A DNA stretch of 64,000 bases from contig NZ_JAQZSJ010000015.1 of the NCBI RefSeq assembly GCF_029360585.1, positions 62,001 through 126,000 of the forward strand. Direction: 5' to 3'. Below, one piece after another: positions 8,701 through 16,358 of the stretch. Position 1 is the stretch's first letter. Each line of letters starts with the position of its first letter. The stretch is from Cohnella caldifontis. Lineage in GTDB: Bacteria; Bacillota; Bacilli; Paenibacillales; Paenibacillaceae. The notes beneath the pieces were generated by a model. That model was not told where the DNA came from, ran no database searches, and was given only the letters and a program-made list of their open reading frames with translations. The translations under genes were made by a program, and so were the position numbers.

Positions 8701-9339
8701 ACCAACGCCACAGGCGCGGAGATCGGTTCCCCCTCTTCGGCCGTGCTTACGATCGTGGACGATACGCCGGCATCTCCGGCTCCGGTCTGCAACGCCGATT
8801 TGACCGATATAGCCGGGCATTGGGCGGAAGCATCGATCCGTCTGGCGGTAAAGCAGGGGATCGTTTGCGGATATGAGGATCATTCGTTTAAACCGGACAG
8901 CGCCGTCACCAGAGCCGAATTTGCCGTGATTCTGGCCAAGGCGCTCAAGCTGGAGGGGGAGGGCGCGAATCTTCCTTTCACGGACCGGGAAACGATCGGA
9001 GATTGGGCGAAGCAGGCGGTGGCCCAAGCGGTGAAGGCGGGCATCATCGTCGGTTATAACGACGGCGCTTTCCGTCCCGGCGCTTCGATCTCCAGGGCCG
9101 AAATGGCGATGATGATCGCCAAGGCGCTCGGCATGCCGACCGAGTCGAAAGGCCCGGCGGGCTTTGCCGACGGCGAAGCCGTTCCGGAATGGGCGAAAGG
9201 CGCGGTAGAAGCTCTTCGCGTTCGAGGCATCTTAGCGGGCCGCAACGACAATCGGTTCGTCCCCGCCGGTCTCGCCACGCGGGCCGAAGCCGTAACCGTC
9301 ATCTTGAAAATACTGGCCGAGCCGAAAGGGAACTCGTAA
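5743..9339 (+). CDS. S-layer-anchored FG-GAP/VCBS propeller protein with Calx-beta domains
   Basis: 1198 aa, secreted. Signal peptide at residues 1-32 (basic start, hydrophobic core, cleavage near VFAS). Residues about 33-768 hold 14 FG-GAP/VCBS repeats of the form DFNGDGxxDLAVAN...VSILLGNGDGTF, each with a calcium-type DxNGDG loop; 14 repeats fit two seven-bladed beta-propellers. Two Calx-beta domains follow (about 769-881 and 899-1007, each with TxxAGxDYTA and a TIxDxE/DD end), then three SLH motifs (about 1019-1197: FxDxxxHWA...GYxDGxFRPxxxxTRAE), which bind pyruvylated cell-wall polymer. The ribosome binding site AAGGAG is rather far (about 14 bases) from the ATG. Likely a calcium-dependent surface adhesin or ligand-binding protein; no catalytic domain is visible. 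Confidence 0.9.
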   Translation: MLQKWRKRLRIWIGVGLGALLLVAAPMNVFASGALFHGAPHDPAGADPTSVAIGDFNGDGKADLAVANEGAGNVSILLGNGDGTYLPATDYAVGGIGSSPSSVATGDFNADGATDLAVADAGLDQVFVLIGNAINGHGDGTFLPAAGYGAGDMPQYAAVGDFNADGASDLAVANGASNNVSVLLGNVTSGTADGTFGSQTVVSAGSFPHGIAVGDFDHDGYDDLAVANTGDAMVLLNDYANTGSFQAPVSYSNGAPAASVAIAEFNGDTIPDLALVSVLGVTIFPGNSDGSFDTVNKIDNWTETPLWANAVGDFNGDGRPDLAVTNNFDNSVTVLLGDGAGAFATDRTNNYILNEQVDSQPLSVASGDLDGDGKADLAVAHYGTDEISTLLGNGDGTLQAPVSYGLFNGPAAIAFADFTGDGNADLAVANSHSHKVSLLWGNGDGTFRPGAELALLDSSAYLLSLAVGNFDQDAAGHWDLAVGYKNPFTSEGYVTIFLGNGNGTFQSEKTPVWLGTNVDPNSLAVVDWFKGGSPEIAYVDSLNQSVNFLNWDSVAGNYFAFGSYPTGSNPGPVIAGDFDSDGNPDLAAANKGSDNVTVLLGKGDSNLKSSADFPAGNNPVSLAANDFNQDGVPDLAVADSGSKDVSILLGNKTNGAADGSFTLQPAANPVGPAGSYPASIAAADFNGDGNPDVAVANYNALPFHDVSVLLGNGDGTFQAAADYGFGPANAAADSSAVAAADLNGDGKSELAVANFGLDRVVVLTTTSHGGLLSFPSAAIGAYENSGSATVTVMRTGSTQGAITVQYATYDGTAHAGNDYTATAGTLSFGDGQASQSFTIPLNDDNVYQGNRTVNIQLSHPSSNAGLGLPSAAVLTILDNETPPSPTSSGGSYGPPVNPDRLQFQSDAYRANKSSGSATVTVVRSGGSLGTDSVQFATADGTAVAGTDYTATSGTLTFGNGETSKTFEIPFSKTSATKGDKTVNIKLTNATGAEIGSPSSAVLTIVDDTPASPAPVCNADLTDIAGHWAEASIRLAVKQGIVCGYEDHSFKPDSAVTRAEFAVILAKALKLEGEGANLPFTDRETIGDWAKQAVAQAVKAGIIVGYNDGAFRPGASISRAEMAMMIAKALGMPTESKGPAGFADGEAVPEWAKGAVEALRVRGILAGRNDNRFVPAGLATRAEAVTVILKILAEPKGNS

Positions 9340-9357
9340 ACATCGCAATGGCTCAAA

Positions 9358-9402
9358 CGCCGGCCATGCATCTCCAATTCGTAGGGGGGGGCATGGCCGG
9401 CG
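9358..9402 (+). other. Perfect 12-bp stem-loop before the lipoprotein gene
   Basis: CGCCGGCCATGC (9358-9369) is exactly complementary to GCATGGCCGGCG (9391-9402) around a 21-base loop ending in seven or more G. There is no T-run, so it is not an ordinary terminator. It ends a few bases before the GAGGAGG ribosome binding site (9407-9413) of the lipoprotein gene and could control processing, stability or translation between the SLH gene and the lipoprotein. Confidence 0.6.
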
Positions 9403-9420
9403 ATACGAGGAGGACCGTGG

Positions 9421-9975
9421 ATGTCTATTCTACGCAAGACAAAACGAAAGAAACCGCTTGTTTCCGCCATGGTGATCCTGCTGCTGACGGCCGCGTTAAC
9501 CGCCTGCGGACCTTCGAATGGATCTTCTTCCGGAGCTTCGTCAGTACAGGCGCCCGCCAACGAAGCGGACGGCTCGAATTCGCCCGAGACGGCCAAAACT
9601 TACGAAATCGGAGAAACCGCGGAGTTATTCGGCCTCAAACTGACGGTCGACCAAGTGGATAAGAAATCCGAGTTTAATCAGGAGGTGCTTCAGGAAGGCA
9701 TGGAGTTCATCCTGGTCAAGGTGACGCTGGAGAACGCCGGAAAAGAGGCGAAGCCATACAACGCCCACTCCTTCGAGCTCATCTCCTCCAGCGGCAAGCC
9801 GGATTTGAACGTCACCACCCTGGCCGGCGAAGGCCAGTTGCGTCAGGGCAACCTGGACCCAGGATCCAAAGTGAGCGGGATCATTCCCTTCGAGCATCCG
9901 AAAGACGATTCGTCCGGAAAATTGACGTTCCAGCCCAACTTGATGTCGGATCAAAAAATCGTTTTCGAATGGTAG
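9421..9975 (+). CDS. DUF4352-like lipoprotein
   Basis: 184 aa. A basic start, hydrophobic core and lipobox LTAC (Cys near residue 29) show a type II signal peptide, followed by a Ser/Gly-rich linker and a beta-rich domain (from about residue 60: IGETAELFGLKLTVDQV, then FILVKVTLENAGKEAKPYN) that resembles the immunoglobulin-like DUF4352 domain. It is probably anchored on the outer face of the membrane. It lies between two FG-GAP/SLH genes in the same orientation with an 81-bp gap to the first, so it may be co-transcribed and could link the membrane kinases to the surface proteins (inference). The ATG at 9421 follows GAGGAGG. Confidence 0.75.
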   Translation: MSILRKTKRKKPLVSAMVILLLTAALTACGPSNGSSSGASSVQAPANEADGSNSPETAKTYEIGETAELFGLKLTVDQVDKKSEFNQEVLQEGMEFILVKVTLENAGKEAKPYNAHSFELISSSGKPDLNVTTLAGEGQLRQGNLDPGSKVSGIIPFEHPKDDSSGKLTFQPNLMSDQKIVFEW

Positions 9976-10062
9976 GCAATCGGGAGACCCCAGAGCGCCG
10001 AAGGCACGCCGGTCACCGCCCGTCTTTATTTTGAAGTTCGATGCTAAGGAGAGGAAAGAACG

Positions 10063-13000
10063 ATGTTGTTAAAAAGAAGGAAATCCCTCCGCATTCGGTT
10101 ATGCATCGGCCTGGTCGGTCTCATGACCGCCGTTGCGCCGATGAACGTTTTTGCTTCGTCTTGGTTTCAAGAGTCAACCCTCTTCGGAACCGGCGCGCAG
10201 CCCAAAGCCGTGGCCGCGGGAGACTTCAACGGCGACGGAAATCCGGATATCGCCGTTGCGAATGCGGCGGACGGTACGGTCTCCATCCTTTTGGGTCAAG
10301 GGGACGGAACGTTTGGCGCGAAAGTCGATTATCCGGTCGAATCGAAACCGAATGCGATTGCGGTAGGACAGTTCAACAGCACGGATACGTATCCGGATCT
10401 GGCAGTCGCCAACTACGGTTCCAGCAGCGTCTCGATTTTGCTCGGTAAAGGGGACGGAACGTTCCAGCCGGCCACGCACTTTTCCACCGGAACGGGAACC
10501 GGACCGTATGCGATTGCCGTTGGCAGTTTCAACCGGAATACGGACGATCATTCCGATATTGCCATCACTTCTATCCTGAATAATAATGTGATCCTCCTAT
10601 TCGGGGACGGAGCCGGGAATTTTCAGCTAGGGCCCAGCTACGGCTTGGGAACGGGAACCAGCCCTCAATCGATTGCCGTCGGCGATTTCGACGGCAACGG
10701 TGCGCTCGATCTGGTCACGGCCAACTACGCTTCTGCAACCCTCTCCCTCTTGCCGGGTAACCTGGACGGAGCGAATCAAGCCGACGGAACGTTCGGGACG
10801 GCTGCCAGCATCGCGTTGACATACAATCCGTTATCGGTAGCCGTAGGCGAATTCGACGGCACCGCCGGAATCGACATCGCTGCGGGCACGCTTCAATCGA
10901 TGACGATTTTGCACGGAGACGGTACCGGCGGTTTCAGCTTCAACCCCGCGCAAGACAACCATCCCTCTTCTACCTTATACGCTCTCGCCGCCGCGGATTT
11001 CAACCAAGACGGAAAAACGGATGTGGCAGGCGCCGGTAATTTCACGCATACGATTGCTGTATGGCAGCAAGGAGGCGCAACGTTACTGCCTCAAGCCGGA
11101 TACGCAACCGACTTCAAGCCGGTATCCGTCGTTTCCGCGGACTTCGATCATGACGGTTTCCCCGATTTGGCCGCCGCGAATGAAGGTTCGAATAATGTCT
11201 CGATTTTGATAAACGACGGCCACGGCAAGTTTCTGTCGCCCTATGCTTATTCGTTCATCGGCACGCCGGCATCCGTCGCGACAGGAGACTTCAACGGAGA
11301 CGGGATAACGGATTTGGCCGTCCTCAGCGACTCCAACAGCTTTGTCGACATCCTGCTCGGCCAAGGCGACGGGACCTTTCAGATGAAGCAAATCCTGACG
11401 GCCGGAAGCGGCCCCCGGTTCATTGCCGCGGGAGATATCGACGCGGACAACGACCTGGATTTGGTCGCGGTCAACGAGAATGACGGGACCGTTTCCGTTT
11501 TCTCGTGGGATCAATCGGCCGGGCAGTTCGGCAATGCGATGGATTCCGCGGTCTTTAACGTAAACGGGGCGTTGCCGGTTTCCGTCGCCATAGGAGATTT
11601 CAATTCGGACGGCAGCCCGGATTTGGCCGTTGCATGCTCGGGCTATAACATCGTCACCATTTTATTGGGGGACGGCTCAGGCGTGTTCGCGTTCAACGCC
11701 GGCAGCAGCTACGCGACCGGAACGCATCCGCAGTCTATCGTAGCGGGAGACTTCAACGGGGACTCGGTACTCGATTTGGCTGTAGCCAATAAAGATACGG
11801 ACGACGTTTCGATTTTGCCGGGAAACGGTGCCAACGGACAAGGAGACGGGACGTTCGGTACGGCAACCTCGTACTCGACGGGCGCAAGTCCGTCTTACAT
11901 TGCCGCAGACGACTTCAATAAGGACAATATTTTGGATTTGGCCGTGGCCAATAGCGGAGACGACAATGTCTCCATTTTGCGGGGGAATGGCGCAAACGGC
12001 GCCGGTGACGGAACATTCAGCAAAACAGGCGATTATCCGGTCGGCTCGAACCCGCAATTCATCTCGATCGGGCTGTTCAACGGGGACATGGTGTGGGATT
12101 TGGCGGTGGCCAACAAAGCCTCGAATACCGTTTCCGTTCTCATTGGGAATAAGGACGCGAACGGATCTCCCGATGGGGCTTTCGCCGCGGCAGACACCTT
12201 GTTTATCGGCAAATTTGCCGCTCCCGTTGCCGTCGTTTCAGGCGACTTCGGCGGGGGCCCGATGTCGGAATTGGCCGTTGCGGACTCCAATTGGAAACGG
12301 GTATCCGTCTATTCGCCTTTCCCGTACGGCGGGCAATTGGATTTGCAGCCTGCGGCGATCAACGTGAACGAGAACGCCGGCAGCGTTGCGGTTACGGTCG
12401 TCCGCACCGACGGCAGCGGCAAGGTCAGCGTGGCTTACACGACTTCCAACGGTTCCGCGGCCGCGGGTATCGACTATACCGCCGTATCCGGCAAACTCGT
12501 ATTCCCGGATGGGGATACTGCCGAATCGTTCACGATTCCGATTCTCGACGATCATGTCTATACGGGAAGCAGAACCGTGAATATCCAAATCGGCAATCCC
12601 GGCGGCGGAGCGGTACTGGGCACGCAAACGACCGCCGTGCTCACGATCGCCGACGACGAGAATCCGCCGACAGCGCCGCCGTCTTCGCCTTCCTCTTCGG
12701 GGCCGTTCTCTTCGGGGCCGTCCCCTTCCGTCGGGCAGTTCGCTTTGAAGTCCAGCGTCTTCAACGCCGGCGAGAACGGAGGAAACGCATCGATCACGGT
12801 TATCCGCAGCGGCGGCAGCTATGGAACGGCTAGCGTCAAATACGCGACTTCAGACGGAACCGCCGCGGCAGGAAGCGACTATACGGCCGTTTCCGGCACG
12901 CTTGTTTTCCAGGATGGGGAAACGAGCAAGTCGTTCTCGGTTCCGATTATCGACGACAAGGCATACAAAGGAAATCGAACCGTGAAAATTCAAATCAGCG

Positions 13001-13632
13001 AGCCTTCCTCAGGCGCTGCGCTGGGAACGCCGACGACAGCGGAGCTTATGATCGCGGATGACGAGAAACCGGCAGATTCGACGCCCGCGGATTCCCCCGG
13101 CTTCAGCGATATTGCCGGCCATTGGGCTGCGGCATCCATCGTCGAAGCCGTGAAGCAAGGCATCGCCAGCGGTTATCCCGACGGCACGTTTAAGCCGAAC
13201 CGATCGATTTCGCGTGCGGAATTCGCCGTCATGCTCGTCCATGCGTTGAAGCCGCAGACAGGCGGGGCAAACTTGACTTTCTCGGATAAAAGCGCGATCG
13301 GGGACTGGGCGTCGGAAGCGATTGCTCAAGCTGTTCGGGCGGGTATTCTATCCGGATACGACGACGGCAGCTTCAGGCCGAATGCGTTCATCACCCGAGC
13401 CGAGATGGCGTCGATGATCGCAAGAGCCCTTCGCCTGCCGGTAGAACCGGAGGCTGCGTCCGCTTTCGCGGACAACGCCGAAATCCCGGGATGGGCGAGA
13501 GGCGCGGTTGAAGCCGTTCGCGTTCCATCGATCTTCATCGGCAGAAGCGGCAACCGTTTCGTTCCGAACGCCTCGGCAACGAGAGCCGAAGCGGTAACCG
13601 TCATCTTGAAGCTTTTGGAGCACCAGAGGTAA
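10063..13632 (+). CDS. Second S-layer-anchored FG-GAP/VCBS propeller protein
   Basis: 1189 aa, paralogue of the 5743 gene with the same architecture. Signal peptide of about 32 residues, again ending APMNVFAS; 14 FG-GAP/VCBS repeats (about 33-755); two Calx-beta domains (about 759-866 and 891-1001) joined by a Pro/Ser-rich linker; three SLH motifs (about 1012-1189). Several repeats have lost acidic residues of the calcium loop (DFGGGPMS, LFNGDMVW). Signal peptide, Calx-beta and SLH parts are the closest to the paralogue while the propellers have diverged, suggesting tandem duplication followed by change of the binding face. No copy of the AACTAC operator lies in the 87-bp gap before it; it may be read through from upstream. 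Confidence 0.9.
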   Translation: MLLKRRKSLRIRLCIGLVGLMTAVAPMNVFASSWFQESTLFGTGAQPKAVAAGDFNGDGNPDIAVANAADGTVSILLGQGDGTFGAKVDYPVESKPNAIAVGQFNSTDTYPDLAVANYGSSSVSILLGKGDGTFQPATHFSTGTGTGPYAIAVGSFNRNTDDHSDIAITSILNNNVILLFGDGAGNFQLGPSYGLGTGTSPQSIAVGDFDGNGALDLVTANYASATLSLLPGNLDGANQADGTFGTAASIALTYNPLSVAVGEFDGTAGIDIAAGTLQSMTILHGDGTGGFSFNPAQDNHPSSTLYALAAADFNQDGKTDVAGAGNFTHTIAVWQQGGATLLPQAGYATDFKPVSVVSADFDHDGFPDLAAANEGSNNVSILINDGHGKFLSPYAYSFIGTPASVATGDFNGDGITDLAVLSDSNSFVDILLGQGDGTFQMKQILTAGSGPRFIAAGDIDADNDLDLVAVNENDGTVSVFSWDQSAGQFGNAMDSAVFNVNGALPVSVAIGDFNSDGSPDLAVACSGYNIVTILLGDGSGVFAFNAGSSYATGTHPQSIVAGDFNGDSVLDLAVANKDTDDVSILPGNGANGQGDGTFGTATSYSTGASPSYIAADDFNKDNILDLAVANSGDDNVSILRGNGANGAGDGTFSKTGDYPVGSNPQFISIGLFNGDMVWDLAVANKASNTVSVLIGNKDANGSPDGAFAAADTLFIGKFAAPVAVVSGDFGGGPMSELAVADSNWKRVSVYSPFPYGGQLDLQPAAINVNENAGSVAVTVVRTDGSGKVSVAYTTSNGSAAAGIDYTAVSGKLVFPDGDTAESFTIPILDDHVYTGSRTVNIQIGNPGGGAVLGTQTTAVLTIADDENPPTAPPSSPSSSGPFSSGPSPSVGQFALKSSVFNAGENGGNASITVIRSGGSYGTASVKYATSDGTAAAGSDYTAVSGTLVFQDGETSKSFSVPIIDDKAYKGNRTVKIQISEPSSGAALGTPTTAELMIADDEKPADSTPADSPGFSDIAGHWAAASIVEAVKQGIASGYPDGTFKPNRSISRAEFAVMLVHALKPQTGGANLTFSDKSAIGDWASEAIAQAVRAGILSGYDDGSFRPNAFITRAEMASMIARALRLPVEPEAASAFADNAEIPGWARGAVEAVRVPSIFIGRSGNRFVPNASATRAEAVTVILKLLEHQR

Positions 13633-13654
13633 CGGCGTTGGGGACTACCCCGTT

Positions 13655-13702
13655 AAAAAACCCCGCCCCACCTCCCCTAATCGGGAAGTGAGACGGGGTT
13701 GT
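13655..13702 (-). terminator. Terminator between the second SLH gene and pbuG
   Basis: AACCCCG (13659-13665) pairs with CGGGGTT (13694-13700), with further G/C pairing inside. On the minus strand the stem is followed by six or more T, so it chiefly terminates the purine permease transcript; the plus-strand T-run is weak. Confidence 0.75.
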
Positions 13703-13733
13703 TCACGCGGTTTAACGTTTGCGGAGCAAACGA

Positions 13734-15128
13734 TCAGCCCTGGGAGCCGATGAAGGCGTAACGGGCGATCACCAGTACGAACAGGACCCACATCAGCCAG
13801 TGGATTTTGTGCTTGCCGCCGCCGAACAGATTGGAAACGGCCGCGAGCAGGACATAAGAGACGATCCCGAACGAAATGCCGTTGGCGATGTTGTACGTGA
13901 ACGGCATCAGGGCGATCGTGAGGAAGGCCGGAATGCCATAGACGTAGTCGGAGAAGTCGATTTCCCGGATCGATTGGATCATCAGCACCCCGACGACGAT
14001 CAGCGCCGCGCTGGTTGCGGACGACGGCACGAGCAGGGCGATCGGCGCCAGGAACAGCGAGAGCAGGAACAGTACCCCGGTGCTGACCGCGGTCAGGCCG
14101 GTGCGTCCGCCTTCGGCGACGCCCGCGGAGCTTTCCACGTAGGCGGTGACCGTGCTGGTGCCGAGCATCGCGCCGCCGCTGACGGCCACGGCGTCGACGA
14201 ACATCGCTTTGCCTACGCGTTTGTTGCCTTCCTCTTTATTCTTGAAGAAGCCGGCGCGGTTGGCCGTCCCGACCAGCGTGCCGAACGTGTCGAACAGCTC
14301 GACGAACGTGAACGTTGCGACGGCGGTCAGAAGGCCCGTCGTGAACAGGTCCGCGAAGTCGAAGTCCCAGAAATTCAATTGACCGAAATCCGGCACCCAT
14401 TTCTGGTTGTTCAGCGAATCGAAATTGACGGCGTCCACGCCCGGAATCATGCCGATCAGCGTCGTGATCAGGATGCCGAACAGGATCGCGCCGCGCACCC
14501 GCAGCACCATGAGGATCGCGATGATCGCCAGGCCTACGATCGTCAGCCAGACGTTGGTGCTTTCCAGATTGCCCATATGGATGACCGTCTCGAAGCTTTG
14601 GAGATCCGTGAATTGGCCCTTGGCGACGTCCGTGACGGAAGCATCCAGGGCGATCGTCATCAGGCCGCTGTTCTTAAGGCCGATGATCGCGATGAACAAG
14701 CCGATGCCGACCGTGATGGCGTGCTTCAGGCTGTCCGGAATGGCGACGATCAGCAGCTGGCGGATCTGCGTGATGGTCAAGATCAGGAAAATGATACCGG
14801 AGATGAACACGGCCGCGAGCCCCATCGACGCGCTGATCGGGTGGTCCGTCGCTTTGGACGCGAGCACCGTCGTCGCGAAATACGCGTTCAGGCCCATGCC
14901 CGGCGCAAGCGCGACCGGGAAGTTCACGAACAGCCCCATGGCGATCGTGAAAATGCCGGCGGCGAGCGCGGTCGCGAGGAAAATGCCGTAGGCGTCCAGG
15001 CCCGATGCGCCCAGCACGCTGGGGTTGACGGCCAGGATGTAAGCCATCGTCATGAAAGTAGTCAAGCCTGCCATGATCTCAGTGCGTACGTTCGTTCCCA
15101 GTTCCTTTAGCTTAAAGAAACGGTCCAT
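13734..15128 (-). CDS. pbuG: NCS2 guanine/hypoxanthine permease
   Basis: 464 aa, integral membrane purine transporter of the AzgA/PbuG branch of the NCS2 family: FFKLKELGTNVRTEIMAGL at the N-terminus, TFMTMAYILAVNP, and the family motif GMGLNAYFA in the third helix region. About 12-14 hydrophobic segments are visible, and length matches PbuG (about 440-470 aa). The ATG at 15128 follows AAGGAG. It has its own promoter, PurR-like boxes, guanine riboswitch and terminator, as expected for a guanine/hypoxanthine importer. In B. subtilis pbuG lies between guaA and purE, the same neighbourhood as here. Confidence 0.92.
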   Translation of the reverse strand: MDRFFKLKELGTNVRTEIMAGLTTFMTMAYILAVNPSVLGASGLDAYGIFLATALAAGIFTIAMGLFVNFPVALAPGMGLNAYFATTVLASKATDHPISASMGLAAVFISGIIFLILTITQIRQLLIVAIPDSLKHAITVGIGLFIAIIGLKNSGLMTIALDASVTDVAKGQFTDLQSFETVIHMGNLESTNVWLTIVGLAIIAILMVLRVRGAILFGILITTLIGMIPGVDAVNFDSLNNQKWVPDFGQLNFWDFDFADLFTTGLLTAVATFTFVELFDTFGTLVGTANRAGFFKNKEEGNKRVGKAMFVDAVAVSGGAMLGTSTVTAYVESSAGVAEGGRTGLTAVSTGVLFLLSLFLAPIALLVPSSATSAALIVVGVLMIQSIREIDFSDYVYGIPAFLTIALMPFTYNIANGISFGIVSYVLLAAVSNLFGGGKHKIHWLMWVLFVLVIARYAFIGSQG

Positions 15129-15187
15129 GGTTTCGACTCCTTCTGCTTGTTATAAGTGCGGTTGATTGCGGAAAACCAGGCGAAACA

Positions 15188-15222
15188 AACAAAAAAACCC
15201 AGAAGAGCGATCTCCTCTAGGT
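15188..15222 (-). terminator. Riboswitch expression-platform terminator of pbuG
   Basis: On the minus strand AACC-AGAGGAG pairs with CTCTTCT-GGGTT and is followed by seven T. It lies between the guanine aptamer and the pbuG start, the right place for a ligand-dependent intrinsic terminator. Confidence 0.8.
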
Positions 15223-15292
15223 TCCGCACTACCGTGAAAATCATACGTCCGCCAAGAATCGCGCGCTTCTTGCCGGACATACGCGTTTTCAC

Positions 15293-15365
15293 TTTCCGTA
15301 GATGGATCATTTGCGGTGACCCCGTAGAGACTCCCGAGCCGATTCCCGGGATTATACGAAAAGCC
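15293..15365 (-). promoter_or_regulatory. Guanine-type purine riboswitch (pbuG leader)
   Basis: Minus strand: P1 TTCGTA/TACGGAA, P2 CCCGGGAATCGGCTCGGG with the conserved loop, linker AGTCTCTAC, then P3 and the junction CTACG with the specificity C for guanine. It is a second copy of the riboswitch class found before purE, with a divergent P3. Confidence 0.92.
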
Positions 15366-15388
15366 GTCATATTCACGATTACCCTCTT

Positions 15389-15418
15389 ATTTTAGGACCT
15401 GGTGTTGAGATTTGTCAA
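15389..15418 (-). promoter_or_regulatory. Promoter of pbuG
   Basis: Minus-strand TTGACA (15418-15413), 18-base spacer, TAAAAT (15394-15389), about 25 bases upstream of the aptamer. Confidence 0.7.
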
Positions 15419-15426
15419 CAAATTTT

Positions 15427-15466
15427 GACGAATAATTTGGACGTTTCACTATACTTTCGTTCGGAA
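15427..15466. promoter_or_regulatory. Candidate PurR operator at pbuG
   Basis: GACGAATAAT (from 15427) faces CGTTCGGAAA (read on the minus strand as TTTCCGAACG). The CGAA-to-TTCG span (15429-15463) is 35 bp, the same as in the purE pair, and the site lies just upstream of the pbuG -35. Confidence 0.58.
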
Positions 15467-15485
15467 ATTGCACGGACTCCAGCAA

Positions 15486-15522
15486 AAAGAGCGCCTGCAC
15501 CGGCAGACGCCCTTCGCTCTTT
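15486..15522 (-). terminator. Terminator of the TrpXYZ-like operon
   Basis: AAAGAGCG (15486-15493) and CGCTCTTT (15515-15522) form a stem followed on the minus strand by a T-run, about 40 bp after the ATPase stop. Confidence 0.7.
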
Positions 15523-15563
15523 CCGATCTCTAAGGCCGCACGCACTTACGACCATTCGAAGTT

Positions 15564-16358
15564 TTACCCGAGCACGACCCGGTCATCGGCCATCTTATGG
15601 CCGCTGATGCTTTCGAATTCCCGGAGCAGGCGTTCCACCGTGAGTTCCTTCTTGCGGTCTTCGCCGACTTCGAGAATGATGCGCCCTTTGTCCATCATGA
15701 TGAGCCGGTTGCCGAGCCGGATGGCCTGCTCCATGTTATGGGTGACCATCAGCGTCGTCAGCTTCATTTCCCGTACGATGCTCTCGGTCAGACGCGTCAC
15801 CAGCTCGGCGCGGGCCGGGTCGAGCGCCGCCGTGTGCTCGTCGAGCAGCAGGATCTGCGGCTGGGTGAAGGTCGCCATCAGCAGGCTGAGCGCTTGGCGT
15901 TCCCCGCCGGAGAGCTGCCCCACCTTCGCTTTGAGCCGGTTTTCCAGCCTCAGGTTCAGGCGTCCCAGCTGCTCTTGGAAGAAACGGCGCTTGGCGCGCG
16001 TAACGCCGAATCCCAGTCCCCGCCGCTTGTTTCTCGCGTACGCGATGGCCAGGTTTTCTTCGATCGTCATGTTCGGCGCCGTGCCGGCCATCGGGTCTTG
16101 GAACACGCGGCCGATCCAGCGGCTTCTCTTGTACTCCGGCAGCTGGTGCACCGGATTTCCGTCGATCCTGACCTCGCCGACGTCGGGGGTCAGCACCCCC
16201 GAGATCATGTTCATGAGCGTCGATTTGCCGGCCCCGTTGCTTCCGATGATCGTGACGAAATCCCCGGGTTTGAGCGCCAGGTCGATGCCCGCGAGCGCCA
16301 CCTTCTCGTCCGGGGAGCCGGGGAAAAACACCTTCGATACTTGGGTGAGTTCCAGCAT
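15564..16358 (-). CDS. ABC transporter ATP-binding protein (TrpZ/COG1101 type)
   Basis: 264 aa. Walker A GSNGAGKST (near residue 39), signature LSGGERQAL, Walker B ILLLDEHTAALD and H-loop VTHN are complete. The Glu-His variant DEH after Walker B is characteristic of the COG1101 ATPases that partner COG4120 permeases and COG2984 binding proteins. The ATG at 16358 overlaps the TAA of the permease by one base (TAATG), giving tight coupling. Last gene of a three-gene operon; powers uptake of a small substrate. Confidence 0.9.
   Translation of the reverse strand: MLELTQVSKVFFPGSPDEKVALAGIDLALKPGDFVTIIGSNGAGKSTLMNMISGVLTPDVGEVRIDGNPVHQLPEYKRSRWIGRVFQDPMAGTAPNMTIEENLAIAYARNKRRGLGFGVTRAKRRFFQEQLGRLNLRLENRLKAKVGQLSGGERQALSLLMATFTQPQILLLDEHTAALDPARAELVTRLTESIVREMKLTTLMVTHNMEQAIRLGNRLIMMDKGRIILEVGEDRKKELTVERLLREFESISGHKMADDRVVLG

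Noticed and set aside
9976-10062. Riboswitch-like leader before the second SLH gene (GCCGAAGG and GGAGACC motifs)
   Set aside because: At 87 bp it is too short for the classes that use these motifs and no consistent P1 stem could be drawn.
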